Of a stretch of 64,000 nt of DNA, positions 8,242 through 16,534 are shown piece after piece. Under the pieces are notes generated by a model. It made no database searches. It had not been told where the DNA came from and saw nothing but the letters and a program-made list of their open reading frames with translations. A program made the translations under genes and the position numbers. The stretch comes from Opitutaceae bacterium. GTDB lineage: Bacteria; Verrucomicrobiota; Verrucomicrobiia; Opitutales; Opitutaceae. The first letter of the stretch is position 1. Each line of letters starts with the position of its first letter. Location: positions 1 through 64,000 of the forward strand of contig PLXS01000019.1 in NCBI GenBank assembly GCA_003151515.1. The letters are read 5' to 3'.

Positions 8242-8609
8242 TCGCGGTCCTGCCGGATCTCCTGGAGCGTCGCTGCCAGGAACAGGGGCTGGCGCGCGAG
8301 GTAACGGCGGAACGCCGCGATGATGGATACGAAGGCCGCAGAGTACAGCAGCGTGAGGCCGCCGAGCACCGCGAACCGCGACTTCTCCCAGAAGAGGTAG
8401 ACCAAGGTCAGGCTGCCAAACGTTGCCGCCATCACGCCCGCGAAGAGTATCGCGTTGATCCAGAAGTATACCTGGATCTGCCGGAGCTTCTCCTCCTTGA
8501 GCTCTAGCGAAACCAGCGCTACGCGATCGTGGAGGCTGCCCAGCAGGTTCTCGCACAGGTTCCGGAATGAGCCCAGTAATCCTGGCGGATCGGGATGCTC
8601 GGAGTCCAT
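8220..8609 (-). CDS. phage holin family / YqjE-type membrane protein
   Basis: This 129-residue protein belongs to the PF07332 (phage holin superfamily III/YqjE) type. A cytoplasmic N-terminal amphipathic helix (LHDRVALVSLELKEEKLRQ) precedes two membrane helices (INAILFAGVMAATFGSLTLV and AVLGGLTLLYSAAFVSIIAAF). In proteobacteria such proteins are encoded with DUF883/ElaB proteins and are linked to stationary phase or ribosome-membrane association rather than phage lysis. No phage genes are nearby. The gene lies 12 bases after the DUF883 gene and overlaps the next one. Confidence 0.8.
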   Translation of the reverse strand: MDSEHPDPPGLLGSFRNLCENLLGSLHDRVALVSLELKEEKLRQIQVYFWINAILFAGVMAATFGSLTLVYLFWEKSRFAVLGGLTLLYSAAFVSIIAAFRRYLARQPLFLAATLQEIRQDRECFRTKN

Positions 8610-8621
8610 GGCATCGGGCCG

Positions 8622-8939
8622 CTATTTGGAGCGGCCGGCGACGAGGACACCGACCAGCAGGCCGACGCAGGCGGCGATCGCCAGGGACTGATAGGGGTTT
8701 TCGCGTATGGCCTTGTCCGTGTACTTGCCACCGGCAATGGCCTGTTTTCTGGCGCTGGCGTAGAGGTCGCTGAAGTGCTCCTTCGCGGCGTCCAAGCGCG
8801 CCCTGAGCGCGGACCCAATCCCCGTGTTGGCGCCCTCCGGGGACTCGTCGAGCAGCTTCTCGGCCTCGATGACGAGCGCCCTGAGGTCGGTTAGGAATGT
8901 GTCGGTTGCATCGTTGGATGCGGTATGGCTGTTTTTCAT
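8622..8939 (-). CDS. DUF883 family (ElaB/YqjD-like) membrane-anchored protein
   Basis: The product is about 105 residues from the ATG at 8939; a GTG at 8957 in the same frame is an equally weakly supported alternative start, since neither has a Shine-Dalgarno. A long helical region (LRALVIEAEKLLDESPEG and onward) leads to a conserved RENPYQSLAIAACVGLLVGV tail-anchor helix and the terminal GRSK. E. coli ElaB and YqjD, with the same layout, are inner-membrane proteins that bind ribosomes or protect membranes in stationary phase. It heads the leftward operon that ends with cls. Confidence 0.85.
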   Translation of the reverse strand: MKNSHTASNDATDTFLTDLRALVIEAEKLLDESPEGANTGIGSALRARLDAAKEHFSDLYASARKQAIAGGKYTDKAIRENPYQSLAIAACVGLLVGVLVAGRSK

Positions 8940-9111
8940 CTTGATGGCATTGACCACCGCAAGGCGGCTAAGTTGCCAAATGATTCTCGCCGGGGGGAGA
9001 ATCGGCCTCGGGCGGGCGAGGGTCGTGGGGGGTTCACCCCACCGGGGCCGCCTACCGCGCCGCGTGCTTGGGTCTCACCGGCAACTCCGGCCGCAGGTCC
9101 TTCCCGCGCGA

Positions 9112-9143
9112 AGGCCCGTTCATCCCGAGGGTCGAACGGGCCT
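9112..9143 (-). terminator. hairpin downstream of the 187-residue membrane protein gene
   Basis: A perfect 10-base stem (AGGCCCGTTC / GAACGGGCCT) with a 12-base loop lies 38 bases beyond the stop of the leftward gene ending at 9181. There is no U-tract on the leftward transcript, so the terminator call rests on stem strength and position. Confidence 0.6.
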
Positions 9144-9180
9144 CTCATTTCCCCCTCGAGGCGGGACTGGGCGCCGGGCG

Positions 9181-9744
9181 CTAGCGGGGCCAGAGCCAGC
9201 CGAATGTGCCCGCGGTCAGGCCGCAGTAGACCAGCCCGTCGATCGTTGACTTGATCGTCGTTACCCAGGAGCGCCGATACCAGATTGAGAACTGCCAGAG
9301 GGCCGCGCTGTAGCCGAGGAAAGAGGTCGCGCCGGCGAACCGGAAGACCTGCTTGTAGGCGGCGCCGATCGGAAGCGCGTGGCAGCTCATGTAGGCGGCA
9401 AAGACGTTAACCACCACCAGGTACAGGAACCAGAGCACGAGGCTCTTGCCGATGCCCGGATTGCCGTTCTCCAAGACGGTCATCACCACCACTGGGCCCT
9501 TATTCATCTTCTCCTTGAACCCGGGGGTTCTCATTTCCTGCATGCTCGAGCACCGGGGCACCATGTAGTCGCCGGGCGGGATGGCGAAGGGGCGCATGGC
9601 GTCCATCACCTTGTCCTCGTTTGGCACTTTCAGCGCATCGCTGTTGTGCCACCAGGGCAGGACCATGTGGATCACCGAGCTAGCTAGGAAGACGAACACC
9701 GAGGACAGCAGGATGGGAAGCCATAGGGCGTGCAGGACGGTCAT
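9181..9744 (-). CDS. conserved membrane protein of unknown function
   Basis: I do not recognise a named family. The 187-residue product starts [20 protein letters not shown] and has a strong AAGGAG ribosome site 7 bases before the ATG. An N-terminal membrane helix and a hydrophobic segment ending in HMVLPWWHN are followed by a soluble loop (residues about 35-95, with [20 protein letters not shown]). Two or three more helices follow ([48 protein letters not shown]). It stands alone, followed by a strong hairpin. Similar proteins of this shape occur as orphan membrane proteins in several Gram-negative groups. Confidence 0.7.
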   Translation of the reverse strand: MTVLHALWLPILLSSVFVFLASSVIHMVLPWWHNSDALKVPNEDKVMDAMRPFAIPPGDYMVPRCSSMQEMRTPGFKEKMNKGPVVVMTVLENGNPGIGKSLVLWFLYLVVVNVFAAYMSCHALPIGAAYKQVFRFAGATSFLGYSAALWQFSIWYRRSWVTTIKSTIDGLVYCGLTAGTFGWLWPR

Positions 9745-9922
9745 GACAGTCTCCTTTTCTTAGTTGGGGTAGTTGACTAGAACGGGGCTGAAAGTGGCGA
9801 CCCGGCGGGTTTCGGTCAACGAGATCGGGAAACCGGGCGACCGCACGGAGGCATCATTGGGTCCGCGAGTCCTTATCTGCCAGCGGCTTGCAGTTGGGCC
9901 GGCGCCGGACGACCTCGTCCAC

Positions 9923-9949
9923 ACCGCTCTATTGCCCTAATAGAGCGGT
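9923..9949 (-). terminator. hairpin with the TIR gene's stop codon in its loop
   Basis: An 11-base perfect inverted repeat (ACCGCTCTATT / AATAGAGCGGT) with a 5-base loop spans the final codons of the leftward TIR-TPR gene. The stop codon TAG (9939-9937) straddles one stem base and the loop. It probably acts as terminator for the gene set 16300-9937 and may also protect the 3' end. There is no U-run. Confidence 0.6.
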
Positions 9950-12300
9950 TCGTTGTTCTTGGGGTCCGCCAGCAGCGCCTTGAAGCGCGGATCGTCCCTA
10001 ATGGGCAGCCAGCCCGGGTCCACGCGCGACAGGTTCACATTCGCGCCGTAGGGCACGTGCAGCAGGCGTGAGTATTCGGCAATGGCCTCGTCCTTTTCAC
10101 CCACCCAGGCGAGGATCATCGCCCTTGTGCGGCTTTGGTCCGGCCCCGACACGGCGTCGGACCCCTCGGGAAGCAATTCGGTGAGCTTCTGCGCCACGAC
10201 AAGCGCCTGGTCGCGGTTGCCAAGCGCCGCCTCCGTGCTTCCCAAATAGCCCCATACCGTGGTGCTGCGAGGCTGCTTGGCCGACTCGGCCCTCAGCGCG
10301 GGAAGAAGCTTCTGAAGACGGGCGCGGCAACCCGCTATATCGCCGTTGCCCAGGTAGTCCCATGCCATGTCGACGTCCTGCTGCCAGCGCGGGGTGTTGA
10401 ACTTGTCGTAGTAGGGTTGCTGCTCGTCCAGGCGAAGCGCCGTCGCGAAGTCCCCCGTGATCCTCGCCCAGTTCTTTTGGATCGCGATGAACTCGGCCTC
10501 GTCTTCGTGCTGCGGCTTGAAGTGTCCGATCCATTCGTTGCCCTCCTGGGTGGAGCCCCGTGCAACAAACTGCACGGAAACCAACAGAGACTCGTAATAC
10601 ATCGCCATGGAGGGATCACCGGAAGCATCCTCGGCCAATCGCCGGTATTCTGCTCGTGCCTCGTCGAAATGGCGCGCCGCCAGCAGCTGTTCCGCGAGCG
10701 ACGACCTGAACCGGCCAATGTGGGGATCGAGCTCGAGGGCCTTCCTGAAGCTGACGACCGAGTCCTCCCAGCGCCCCTGCCTGCGATAAATGAGCCCGAG
10801 CGAGCCGTGGGCCTCCGGCGAATTCGGGCGCAGCTCGAGAAGGCGCTGGTACTGGGCCACCGCATGCGCGTAGTCGCGGTAGCCGTAGTAGTAATAGTCG
10901 CCCTGCATCTCGATCACCACAGGATCGTCCGGCGCGAGGCGAACGGCGGTGTCGATCGCCGCCTTCGCCTTGGTCATGCGATCCGCCGAGGTATCTACAT
11001 CGTTGAAGTGCTTGTAGGCATGGAGCGCGCCGAGCTGCGCCCAGGCCTGCGCAAACGAGGGGTCGAGCTCGACGGCCTCGACGAGCCAGGACTCGGCCTT
11101 TGTTATGGAGTCGACGCTGCTCGTGTTCCGCGCGGACCTCGCCTTCAGGTAGAGATCGTAGGCGGCCGGGTTGGTCGTGGCCCTGGACTCGAGGAGGGAC
11201 TTTTCCTGCGGCGAAATCGCGGCCTGAAGGGAGCCCGCAATGGCCTGGGCGAGCTCGGCCTGGATCGCGAACACGTCCGTGATGTCGCGGTCGTAGGCCT
11301 TCGCCCACACGTGCTCGTCGGTGGCCGCCCGGATGAGCTGGCCGGTGACCCGGACCTTGCTGCCGGCCCGCCTCACGCTGCCCTCGAGGACATAGGCGAC
11401 GCCCAGCTCGCGCGCGATCTGGCCTATCGACTTGGTCGTGCCCCGGTACTGCATGACCGATGTCCTTGAGACGACGCGCAGGTCGCGGATGAAGGACAGG
11501 TTCGTCAGGATGTCCTCATGCACGCCGTCGGCGAAGAAGGCGCTGTTGTCCTTGTCTTCGCTCATGTTCTCAAACGGGAGGACGGCGATGGAGTTGTCAG
11601 TCTTGATCGGGGCGGTCGTGGGAGCGGCCCCGGCCGCCCTGTTTGCCATCTCCACGGTAGAGTTTGCCGCCGCCAGCAGCTGCGCCACCTCCTGCGGGCT
11701 GCGCCTCGGCCGAAGGGTGAGGTACGCGACGGCGCCCGCCACGAGCAGGGCAACGCAGCCGAGCGCGACGAAGGACAGCGGGATCCGCCGGCCGGCCGGG
11801 GCCGTCTCGGCGTGCGAGCGAGCCGGCGCGGGCGCACCTCGGCCGCCGGACCCCTTCCTCGGCGCCCTAAGCAGATTCGTCACCTGGTCCACGAATTGCG
11901 CGCTCGGGACCCCGTGCTTGAGCTGGGTCCACTGGTAGCGCAGGAACTCCTCCGGCACCGCGGCCTCGTCCGCGGGCGTCTCGTCGATGACGACCGGGAC
12001 GATGAACGGCACGCCGGCCGCCATGTCGTGCGTGCGCTCGACCCCGAGCCTCCATTCGCGCCGGAAGTACCCCTCGCCCCGCTCCTGGGTCTTCGCCGAG
12101 ATTACCGGCATGAAGAGGGCGCAATCGCGGATCTGCCTCCTTATCTTCTGGTCCCAGGCATCGCCGCCCCGCAGCTCGTTCTGGTCAAACCAGACCTCCA
12201 GCCCGAATGCCCGCAGGGCGTCGGCGACGCGCCTTGCCGCATCCGTGTCTTCCCGGGCGTAGCTGATGAAAATGGCGCCGGCTGGAGGAGGCTCGGTCAA
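9937..12300 (-). CDS. membrane-spanning TIR domain / TolB(FlgO)-like / TPR protein
   Basis: The 787-residue protein has a bacterial TIR domain at about residues 8-140: FISYARED, then WFDQNELRGGDAW, and the candidate catalytic glutamate in FRREW, residue 82. A proline/alanine-rich linker leads to one membrane helix at 173-196. A TolB/FlgO-like domain follows at about 230-370 (IAVLPFENMSEDKDNSAFFA through VLEGSVRRAG), then TPR repeats to about 760. Known TIR domains of this kind cleave NAD+ or make cyclic ADP-ribose signals. With the N-terminus inside, the TolB/TPR part would face the periplasm, an arrangement seen in homologues carrying a nucleotide cyclase or winged helix instead of TIR. The start is TTG at 12300; no ATG fits. 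It follows the SLOG/membrane gene by 94 bases on the same strand. Confidence 0.87.
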   Translation of the reverse strand: MTEPPPAGAIFISYAREDTDAARRVADALRAFGLEVWFDQNELRGGDAWDQKIRRQIRDCALFMPVISAKTQERGEGYFRREWRLGVERTHDMAAGVPFIVPVVIDETPADEAAVPEEFLRYQWTQLKHGVPSAQFVDQVTNLLRAPRKGSGGRGAPAPARSHAETAPAGRRIPLSFVALGCVALLVAGAVAYLTLRPRRSPQEVAQLLAAANSTVEMANRAAGAAPTTAPIKTDNSIAVLPFENMSEDKDNSAFFADGVHEDILTNLSFIRDLRVVSRTSVMQYRGTTKSIGQIARELGVAYVLEGSVRRAGSKVRVTGQLIRAATDEHVWAKAYDRDITDVFAIQAELAQAIAGSLQAAISPQEKSLLESRATTNPAAYDLYLKARSARNTSSVDSITKAESWLVEAVELDPSFAQAWAQLGALHAYKHFNDVDTSADRMTKAKAAIDTAVRLAPDDPVVIEMQGDYYYYGYRDYAHAVAQYQRLLELRPNSPEAHGSLGLIYRRQGRWEDSVVSFRKALELDPHIGRFRSSLAEQLLAARHFDEARAEYRRLAEDASGDPSMAMYYESLLVSVQFVARGSTQEGNEWIGHFKPQHEDEAEFIAIQKNWARITGDFATALRLDEQQPYYDKFNTPRWQQDVDMAWDYLGNGDIAGCRARLQKLLPALRAESAKQPRSTTVWGYLGSTEAALGNRDQALVVAQKLTELLPEGSDAVSGPDQSRTRAMILAWVGEKDEAIAEYSRLLHVPYGANVNLSRVDPGWLPIRDDPRFKALLADPKNNEPLY

Positions 12301-12394
12301 CGGGTCGGGTGTGTCAGTTTCGCGGCACGATGACGATTGCAGCGGAGATTTCGACTCTAAACGTAGCGGTTTGGCGGTGACGAGGCGCGACCCG

Positions 12395-13870
12395 CTAGTG
12401 CGACTCGGAGAAGCTGGTTATCGAGTGCCATTCGAGGACCTCCTGGATGAGGGAGTGCTCGGTGCGAAGCACGATGTGCTCGAGGCTGTTCCAGGTCTGG
12501 CAGTAGGCGATCTGCTTGCGCACCGACTCGAGGTGGTGCTCCATCTCGCGGTAGCGCGCGACCCGCCTATGAAGGTCGTGCACGGAGATGAGCGAGATGC
12601 ACGCCGCGGCGACGACCGGCAGGGAGATCGGGAGGAAGTAATAGACCAGCTGCTCCCCGCGCTGCGGCAGCGGCACAATGTCCAGCGCGTAGGCCGCCGT
12701 GCAGGTGATGGCGAGCACGGTCGCGGTCCAGAAGCCGGCCCTCAGGCGCACGAGCTGCGGCAGGGCGCGCTTGAGCTGCTTTCGGTAGTAGCGCAGCTGG
12801 TCCTCGACGCGTCTCTCGAGATAGGAGCTCTTAAACTCGTCCATCGGCACCGGCTTCGACGCGGAGGCGCGGATGTGAAGGATATGGAGCGAGCGCATGA
12901 GCTGGCTCACCTCCGGGATGTCCAGCTCCTGGAACAGGGGCGACTTGCGGGGCAGCCCCCAGGTGGCCAGCGCCGAGCGTGCGACCTCGGCCGCGAGCCT
13001 GCAGCGGATCCAGTGGTGATGGGCCCCGGTGTAGCGAAGCAGGAGGGCGACGCCAAGCGCCGCCGCAAGGCACAGGAGCTTCACCCACGGCAGCGCCGCC
13101 GCGTGCCACTCGAAGGCCAGTCCGGCGGCGGCGACAAGCGTGGCCAGCACGTGGAGCACGACCGTGCCGGCGATCAGGCGGCGGAACTGCGGCGCGCCGC
13201 GGCTGGCGGCCTGGTCGACCTTGACCTGGAACTGGATGATCGCCTCGAGGGCGGGCTGGTAGCCGGCCGTGGCCTCGACCCGGCCCGGCCCGTCGGGCAG
13301 GGCGTTGAATTCCTTCAGGTTGCCGTCCTCGCGCCTGAACCCCTCAAAGTTCTCGCGGCAGACCTGGAGCGTCGCGGAGTCGATGACGACGATCGGCTTT
13401 CCCAGGTCGCGCGCGTACGCGATCACGTCGGCCGTGCCGCCCTTGCCGCGCGCGGGCTCCCCGTTCCAGAGCGCGAGAAGCACGTCGCAGCCGTTCACGG
13501 TCTCCATGCCGCAGTCCAGGTACGCGTCGTCGCGGGAGCCGTTCTCCGTGATCACACGAACCTGCTCGGCCTTGGGCAGGAGGGCGTCCGCGACCGCCCA
13601 TTCCTGCGCCTCGAAATCGCTCCGGAACTCGGCCGCTGGCAGGGGCAGAAGGGCGTGCCAGGCGAGCCCCAGCTCCAGGGCGCTTTGCACGAACAGGGTG
13701 TCGGCGCCCGCGGCGACCGACGAGAGGGCGACCCATTCGCCGGTGCCCTCGCGCCGCAGGGCCTCGAGGACGGTCCTGATTGCCCCCGCGGAATCTGCCG
13801 GCCGGTCAACCTGGCGGTGACCCGAGAACCCGACGACGTGGAACAGGGGCAGGGGGATCGGTACGCTCAT
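12395..13870 (-). CDS. SLOG-like domain fused to four membrane helices (SLATT-like effector candidate)
   Basis: The 491-residue protein opens with a Rossmann-like nucleotide-ligand domain at about 1-180: GFSGHR at 14-19, AGAD at 54-57, and GKGGTADVIAYARDLGKPI at 142-160. These resemble SLOG/LOG-type folds (YpsA, DprA and TRPM-like relatives). Two hairpins of membrane helices follow at about 232-252 with 260-280, and 378-399 with 408-430, separated by a charged helical region. This matches predicted SLOG plus SLATT-type membrane effectors, thought to open pores when the SLOG domain binds a nucleotide signal. I judge the SLOG call from motifs, not from a search. It sits between the SGNH-TPR gene (36 bases upstream) and the TIR gene (94 bases downstream), all leftward. 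Confidence 0.72.
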   Translation of the reverse strand: MSVPIPLPLFHVVGFSGHRQVDRPADSAGAIRTVLEALRREGTGEWVALSSVAAGADTLFVQSALELGLAWHALLPLPAAEFRSDFEAQEWAVADALLPKAEQVRVITENGSRDDAYLDCGMETVNGCDVLLALWNGEPARGKGGTADVIAYARDLGKPIVVIDSATLQVCRENFEGFRREDGNLKEFNALPDGPGRVEATAGYQPALEAIIQFQVKVDQAASRGAPQFRRLIAGTVVLHVLATLVAAAGLAFEWHAAALPWVKLLCLAAALGVALLLRYTGAHHHWIRCRLAAEVARSALATWGLPRKSPLFQELDIPEVSQLMRSLHILHIRASASKPVPMDEFKSSYLERRVEDQLRYYRKQLKRALPQLVRLRAGFWTATVLAITCTAAYALDIVPLPQRGEQLVYYFLPISLPVVAAACISLISVHDLHRRVARYREMEHHLESVRKQIAYCQTWNSLEHIVLRTEHSLIQEVLEWHSITSFSESH

Positions 13871-13906
13871 CCGTCCGAGTGATAGGACCGTCGGGCAAAC
13901 CCGCCG

Positions 13907-16300
13907 TCAATGCCGATTGTCCGGGGCGCCGGGCGCGGGGTTGCCCGTAGCCTCCCGTATCGTCTCCGAGATCCTGTGGGCGAGGTCCTCCTCGCCGAGC
14001 AACAGCGCCACCCGCCGCGCGCGGTGGAGCTCCACGAGCTCCTCGCGGTGCTGCTTCATTTTGGCCAGGTGGCGCGCGATGAAGATGTGGGCCTCCGGCG
14101 CTGCGGGCCCGCTTCGCTCGGCCGCCCGAAGGCAGTCGACTGCGCGCTCCTCGTCCCCCTGCGCCTCGTACAACTTGGCAAGCCCGAGGTTGTTCTCGTA
14201 GTTGAGGGGCTGGGTCGACCTCGCCTCCTGCATCAGAAGGAATGCCCTGTCCGAGTGCCCTTGCGCATTGTAAAGCGACACCAGGCGCCCCAGCGGGTCC
14301 GGGTCCGCGGGGTCAATCGCCAGCACGGCCCTGCACTCTGCCTCGGCCTTCTCTCGCTCGCCGTGGAAGAAGAGCAGGTCTGCGTAGGAGAGCCGGATGT
14401 AGCCGCTTGAGGGGTTGCGCGAGAGCGCGCCTAGGAGGACGCTTCTGGCGAGTTCAAAGTCGCCCGTCTCCTTGGAGACATCCACAAGTGCCGGGTAGGA
14501 CGGCAGGTTGTAGGCGTCCATCCGGATCGCCTCCAGGATCGAGTCCTGGGCCTCCTGAGCGCGTCGAAGTGCCTCGAGGGCGCGGGCGCGCTGCACCAAG
14601 AGCTCCGGGGACCGGGGCTCGAGCTCAAGGACCCGGTCGAGCCACCTCAGGGCGCCCGTGCTGTCGCCAGCCTGCGCCTCCACTTCGGAGAGGCGAAGTG
14701 CCAGGTTTGCTTCCTGCGGACTGCGCCCAAGGGCCGACTCCAGCTGCTCCCTGGCCGCCTCGAGGCCCCCGGCCGAGGTTGCCGCTGACTCGGCGACGTC
14801 AACCTCGTGCCTGTAGCGCACCTGGTCCTCGCCAAAGGTGATCTGGTTGGTGAATGGAGGCTTTTCCCGGATCGGCTCCATCTGCTGGAGCATCCTCAGG
14901 CGCCCGAACGGCGTATACCCGACCGCGTCCGCGCAGCCCGCGCTGTCCAGCCAATGGCCAGGAGGGACTGCGGCGCCGAAAAGGGCGCTGGCGCACGCCC
15001 CGGCAATAAGCCGCCCCATGCGCACGTTTCCCTCCCAGCTGAAGTGCACGTGCTCAAGGAGCATCTCCCTGCCCGGCAGGGGGGCCGGCCCCGTCGAACC
15101 AAAGCCCATCTCGAGCGCCGAATCCGCAAGAAGCACGGCGCCGTTCGATTCCGATGCCACGCGCCTCGCGATCCCGTTGATCTCGGGCTCGGGGCGGAAC
15201 CGCAGCGCATCCCAGTGTAGGGCCTCAAGGTACTGGGCGCGCGCGCCCTTTTCGTCGCCCGTTGCCTCGAGCAGCCTGGCGAGGACGAAGTGGGCCTCCG
15301 CATACTCCGGGTCGACCTTGAGCGCCTCGCCGACGGAGCGGATCGCCTCGGCCGGACGGTCCGTCTCCCATGCGCCCACGCCATCCCCGTAGGCGGCCTT
15401 CCAGCGTTCGAGTTGCGACGGCGAGATCCCGGCCCGGTGGAGCGACGCGAAGGGCGGGCAGTCCCTCAGGTTGGCGACAACGGTGGCCAGGACCATCCTG
15501 GCGCCCGCGTGCGCGGCCACGGCGGCAATGTCCCTCAGGTTGGACTCATAGTTGGCGTAGACGGCCCCGAGCCTCGCATCGTCGCCGCGGACGGTCCTCT
15601 CGGTGAACGTGCTCATCCCGTGCCATTCCAGGGGACGGCCGCTGGCGAAACGGACCGCGGCGCCGGCGATGCGCTGGATCAGCTGGCCCGTGCGCGTTCC
15701 CGCGACCCACGCCGAGGCCCGGATTGCCCACAAGGGGGGCATCGCGGGGGCGTTGACCGACCCGGGCCCGAAGGGGCCCACGACCTCGTTGTTGCCCATG
15801 TAGACCACGAAGAGGTCCGGCTCCAGCCTGGCGGCCTGCTTCGCCACCTGGTAGACCACGTGCGAATTGATCGCCACGATACCGAGGTTGCAGACCTCGA
15901 ATTGCCTGTCCGGGTACGCGGAGCGCAGCTGCGCCGCGAGAAGCGACGCGAAGCCAAATCCCGGCTCGGGCGTCCCCTTGACCGCGGACTCCCCGAGGAC
16001 GAAGATCCGGATGTGCCCGGGGGGCTTGTGGCGCGCGATCCTCAGGGTCAGGGGGTATATGTCGAACTGCTCCGGGAAGAACGGCGCGGTGAACGCAGGG
16101 TTCGTGCGCAGGTACCCGAGCCTCTCGTCGTCAATGAACAGGTCCGTGGGCCTTCCGAAGCCGACAAAACGGAGGGAGCCCTCGAGGGCCAGGGCGAGGC
16201 AAACGGGAGCCCCTATTGCCAGGACGAGGCGCCAGAGCCAGACGCGTCCCGGCGAGGGGCGACCTGTGCCGTTTGCGCCCGATTGTGAGGCCGTAGCCAT
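13907..16300 (-). CDS. membrane-anchored SGNH hydrolase-like protein with TPR repeats
   Basis: The 797-residue product has one N-terminal membrane helix (RLVLAIGAPVCLALALEG, residues about 24-41) and an SGNH/GDSL-like domain at about 60-430. The blocks are IFVLGESAVKG (serine), NLGIVAINS, YMGNNEVVGP and EHVHFSWEGN (histidine of block V). About eight TPR units occupy residues 300-350 and 480-780. SGNH enzymes act on acyl or acetyl esters of glycans or lipids; here the acid before the histidine is Glu in place of the usual Asp. It is the first gene of the leftward set that includes the SLOG/membrane and TIR proteins. Whether it belongs to that system or merely shares transcription is not shown. 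Confidence 0.78.
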   Translation of the reverse strand: MATASQSGANGTGRPSPGRVWLWRLVLAIGAPVCLALALEGSLRFVGFGRPTDLFIDDERLGYLRTNPAFTAPFFPEQFDIYPLTLRIARHKPPGHIRIFVLGESAVKGTPEPGFGFASLLAAQLRSAYPDRQFEVCNLGIVAINSHVVYQVAKQAARLEPDLFVVYMGNNEVVGPFGPGSVNAPAMPPLWAIRASAWVAGTRTGQLIQRIAGAAVRFASGRPLEWHGMSTFTERTVRGDDARLGAVYANYESNLRDIAAVAAHAGARMVLATVVANLRDCPPFASLHRAGISPSQLERWKAAYGDGVGAWETDRPAEAIRSVGEALKVDPEYAEAHFVLARLLEATGDEKGARAQYLEALHWDALRFRPEPEINGIARRVASESNGAVLLADSALEMGFGSTGPAPLPGREMLLEHVHFSWEGNVRMGRLIAGACASALFGAAVPPGHWLDSAGCADAVGYTPFGRLRMLQQMEPIREKPPFTNQITFGEDQVRYRHEVDVAESAATSAGGLEAAREQLESALGRSPQEANLALRLSEVEAQAGDSTGALRWLDRVLELEPRSPELLVQRARALEALRRAQEAQDSILEAIRMDAYNLPSYPALVDVSKETGDFELARSVLLGALSRNPSSGYIRLSYADLLFFHGEREKAEAECRAVLAIDPADPDPLGRLVSLYNAQGHSDRAFLLMQEARSTQPLNYENNLGLAKLYEAQGDEERAVDCLRAAERSGPAAPEAHIFIARHLAKMKQHREELVELHRARRVALLLGEEDLAHRISETIREATGNPAPGAPDNRH

Positions 16301-16461
16301 GGGGGTCAGTCTGTTCCCCTGCCTTGCGCCCGCCTCAGCCCCGCCGTACGCGCCGGAATACGCGCTTAAGCGGGAGCTTTCCTTGGGAGTGCGGACGCTG
16401 GTCAGGGCCTCGGGGCATCGACTTTGGGCCAGTCTGCGCCGGACGAGGGCCCCTTCAACGA

Positions 16462-16499
16462 GAAACCCAGCAGGAGGCTTTCACCGCCGGCTGGGTTTC
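16462..16499 (-). terminator. terminator-like hairpin after TonB receptor gene
   Basis: A perfect 10-base repeat (GAAACCCAGC / GCTGGGTTTC) with an 18-base spacer lies about 35 bases beyond the leftward TonB receptor stop. On that strand the last arm ends GGGTTTCTCGTTG, a weak U-rich tail. It separates the receptor from the SGNH-TPR gene. Confidence 0.65.
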
Positions 16500-16534
16500 G
16501 AGGACTGGGCGTCCTTAGCGGAGTTCGTCCCGCG

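Noticed and set aside
8220-8609. Prophage lysis cassette suggested by the holin family name
   Set aside because: The gene is in a DUF883/YqjE-type host operon with cardiolipin synthase and there are no phage genes around.
9937-12300. Adenylate cyclase annotation often given to TolB-like/TPR proteins of this type
   Set aside because: The N-terminal domain is TIR (FISYARED, WFDQNELRGG), and no cyclase catalytic motifs are present.
12266-13882. Long rightward open frame opposite the SLOG gene
   Set aside because: Arg/Gly/Glu-rich translation with no domain, exactly antisense to a gene with clear motifs; it arises from GC-rich codon bias.
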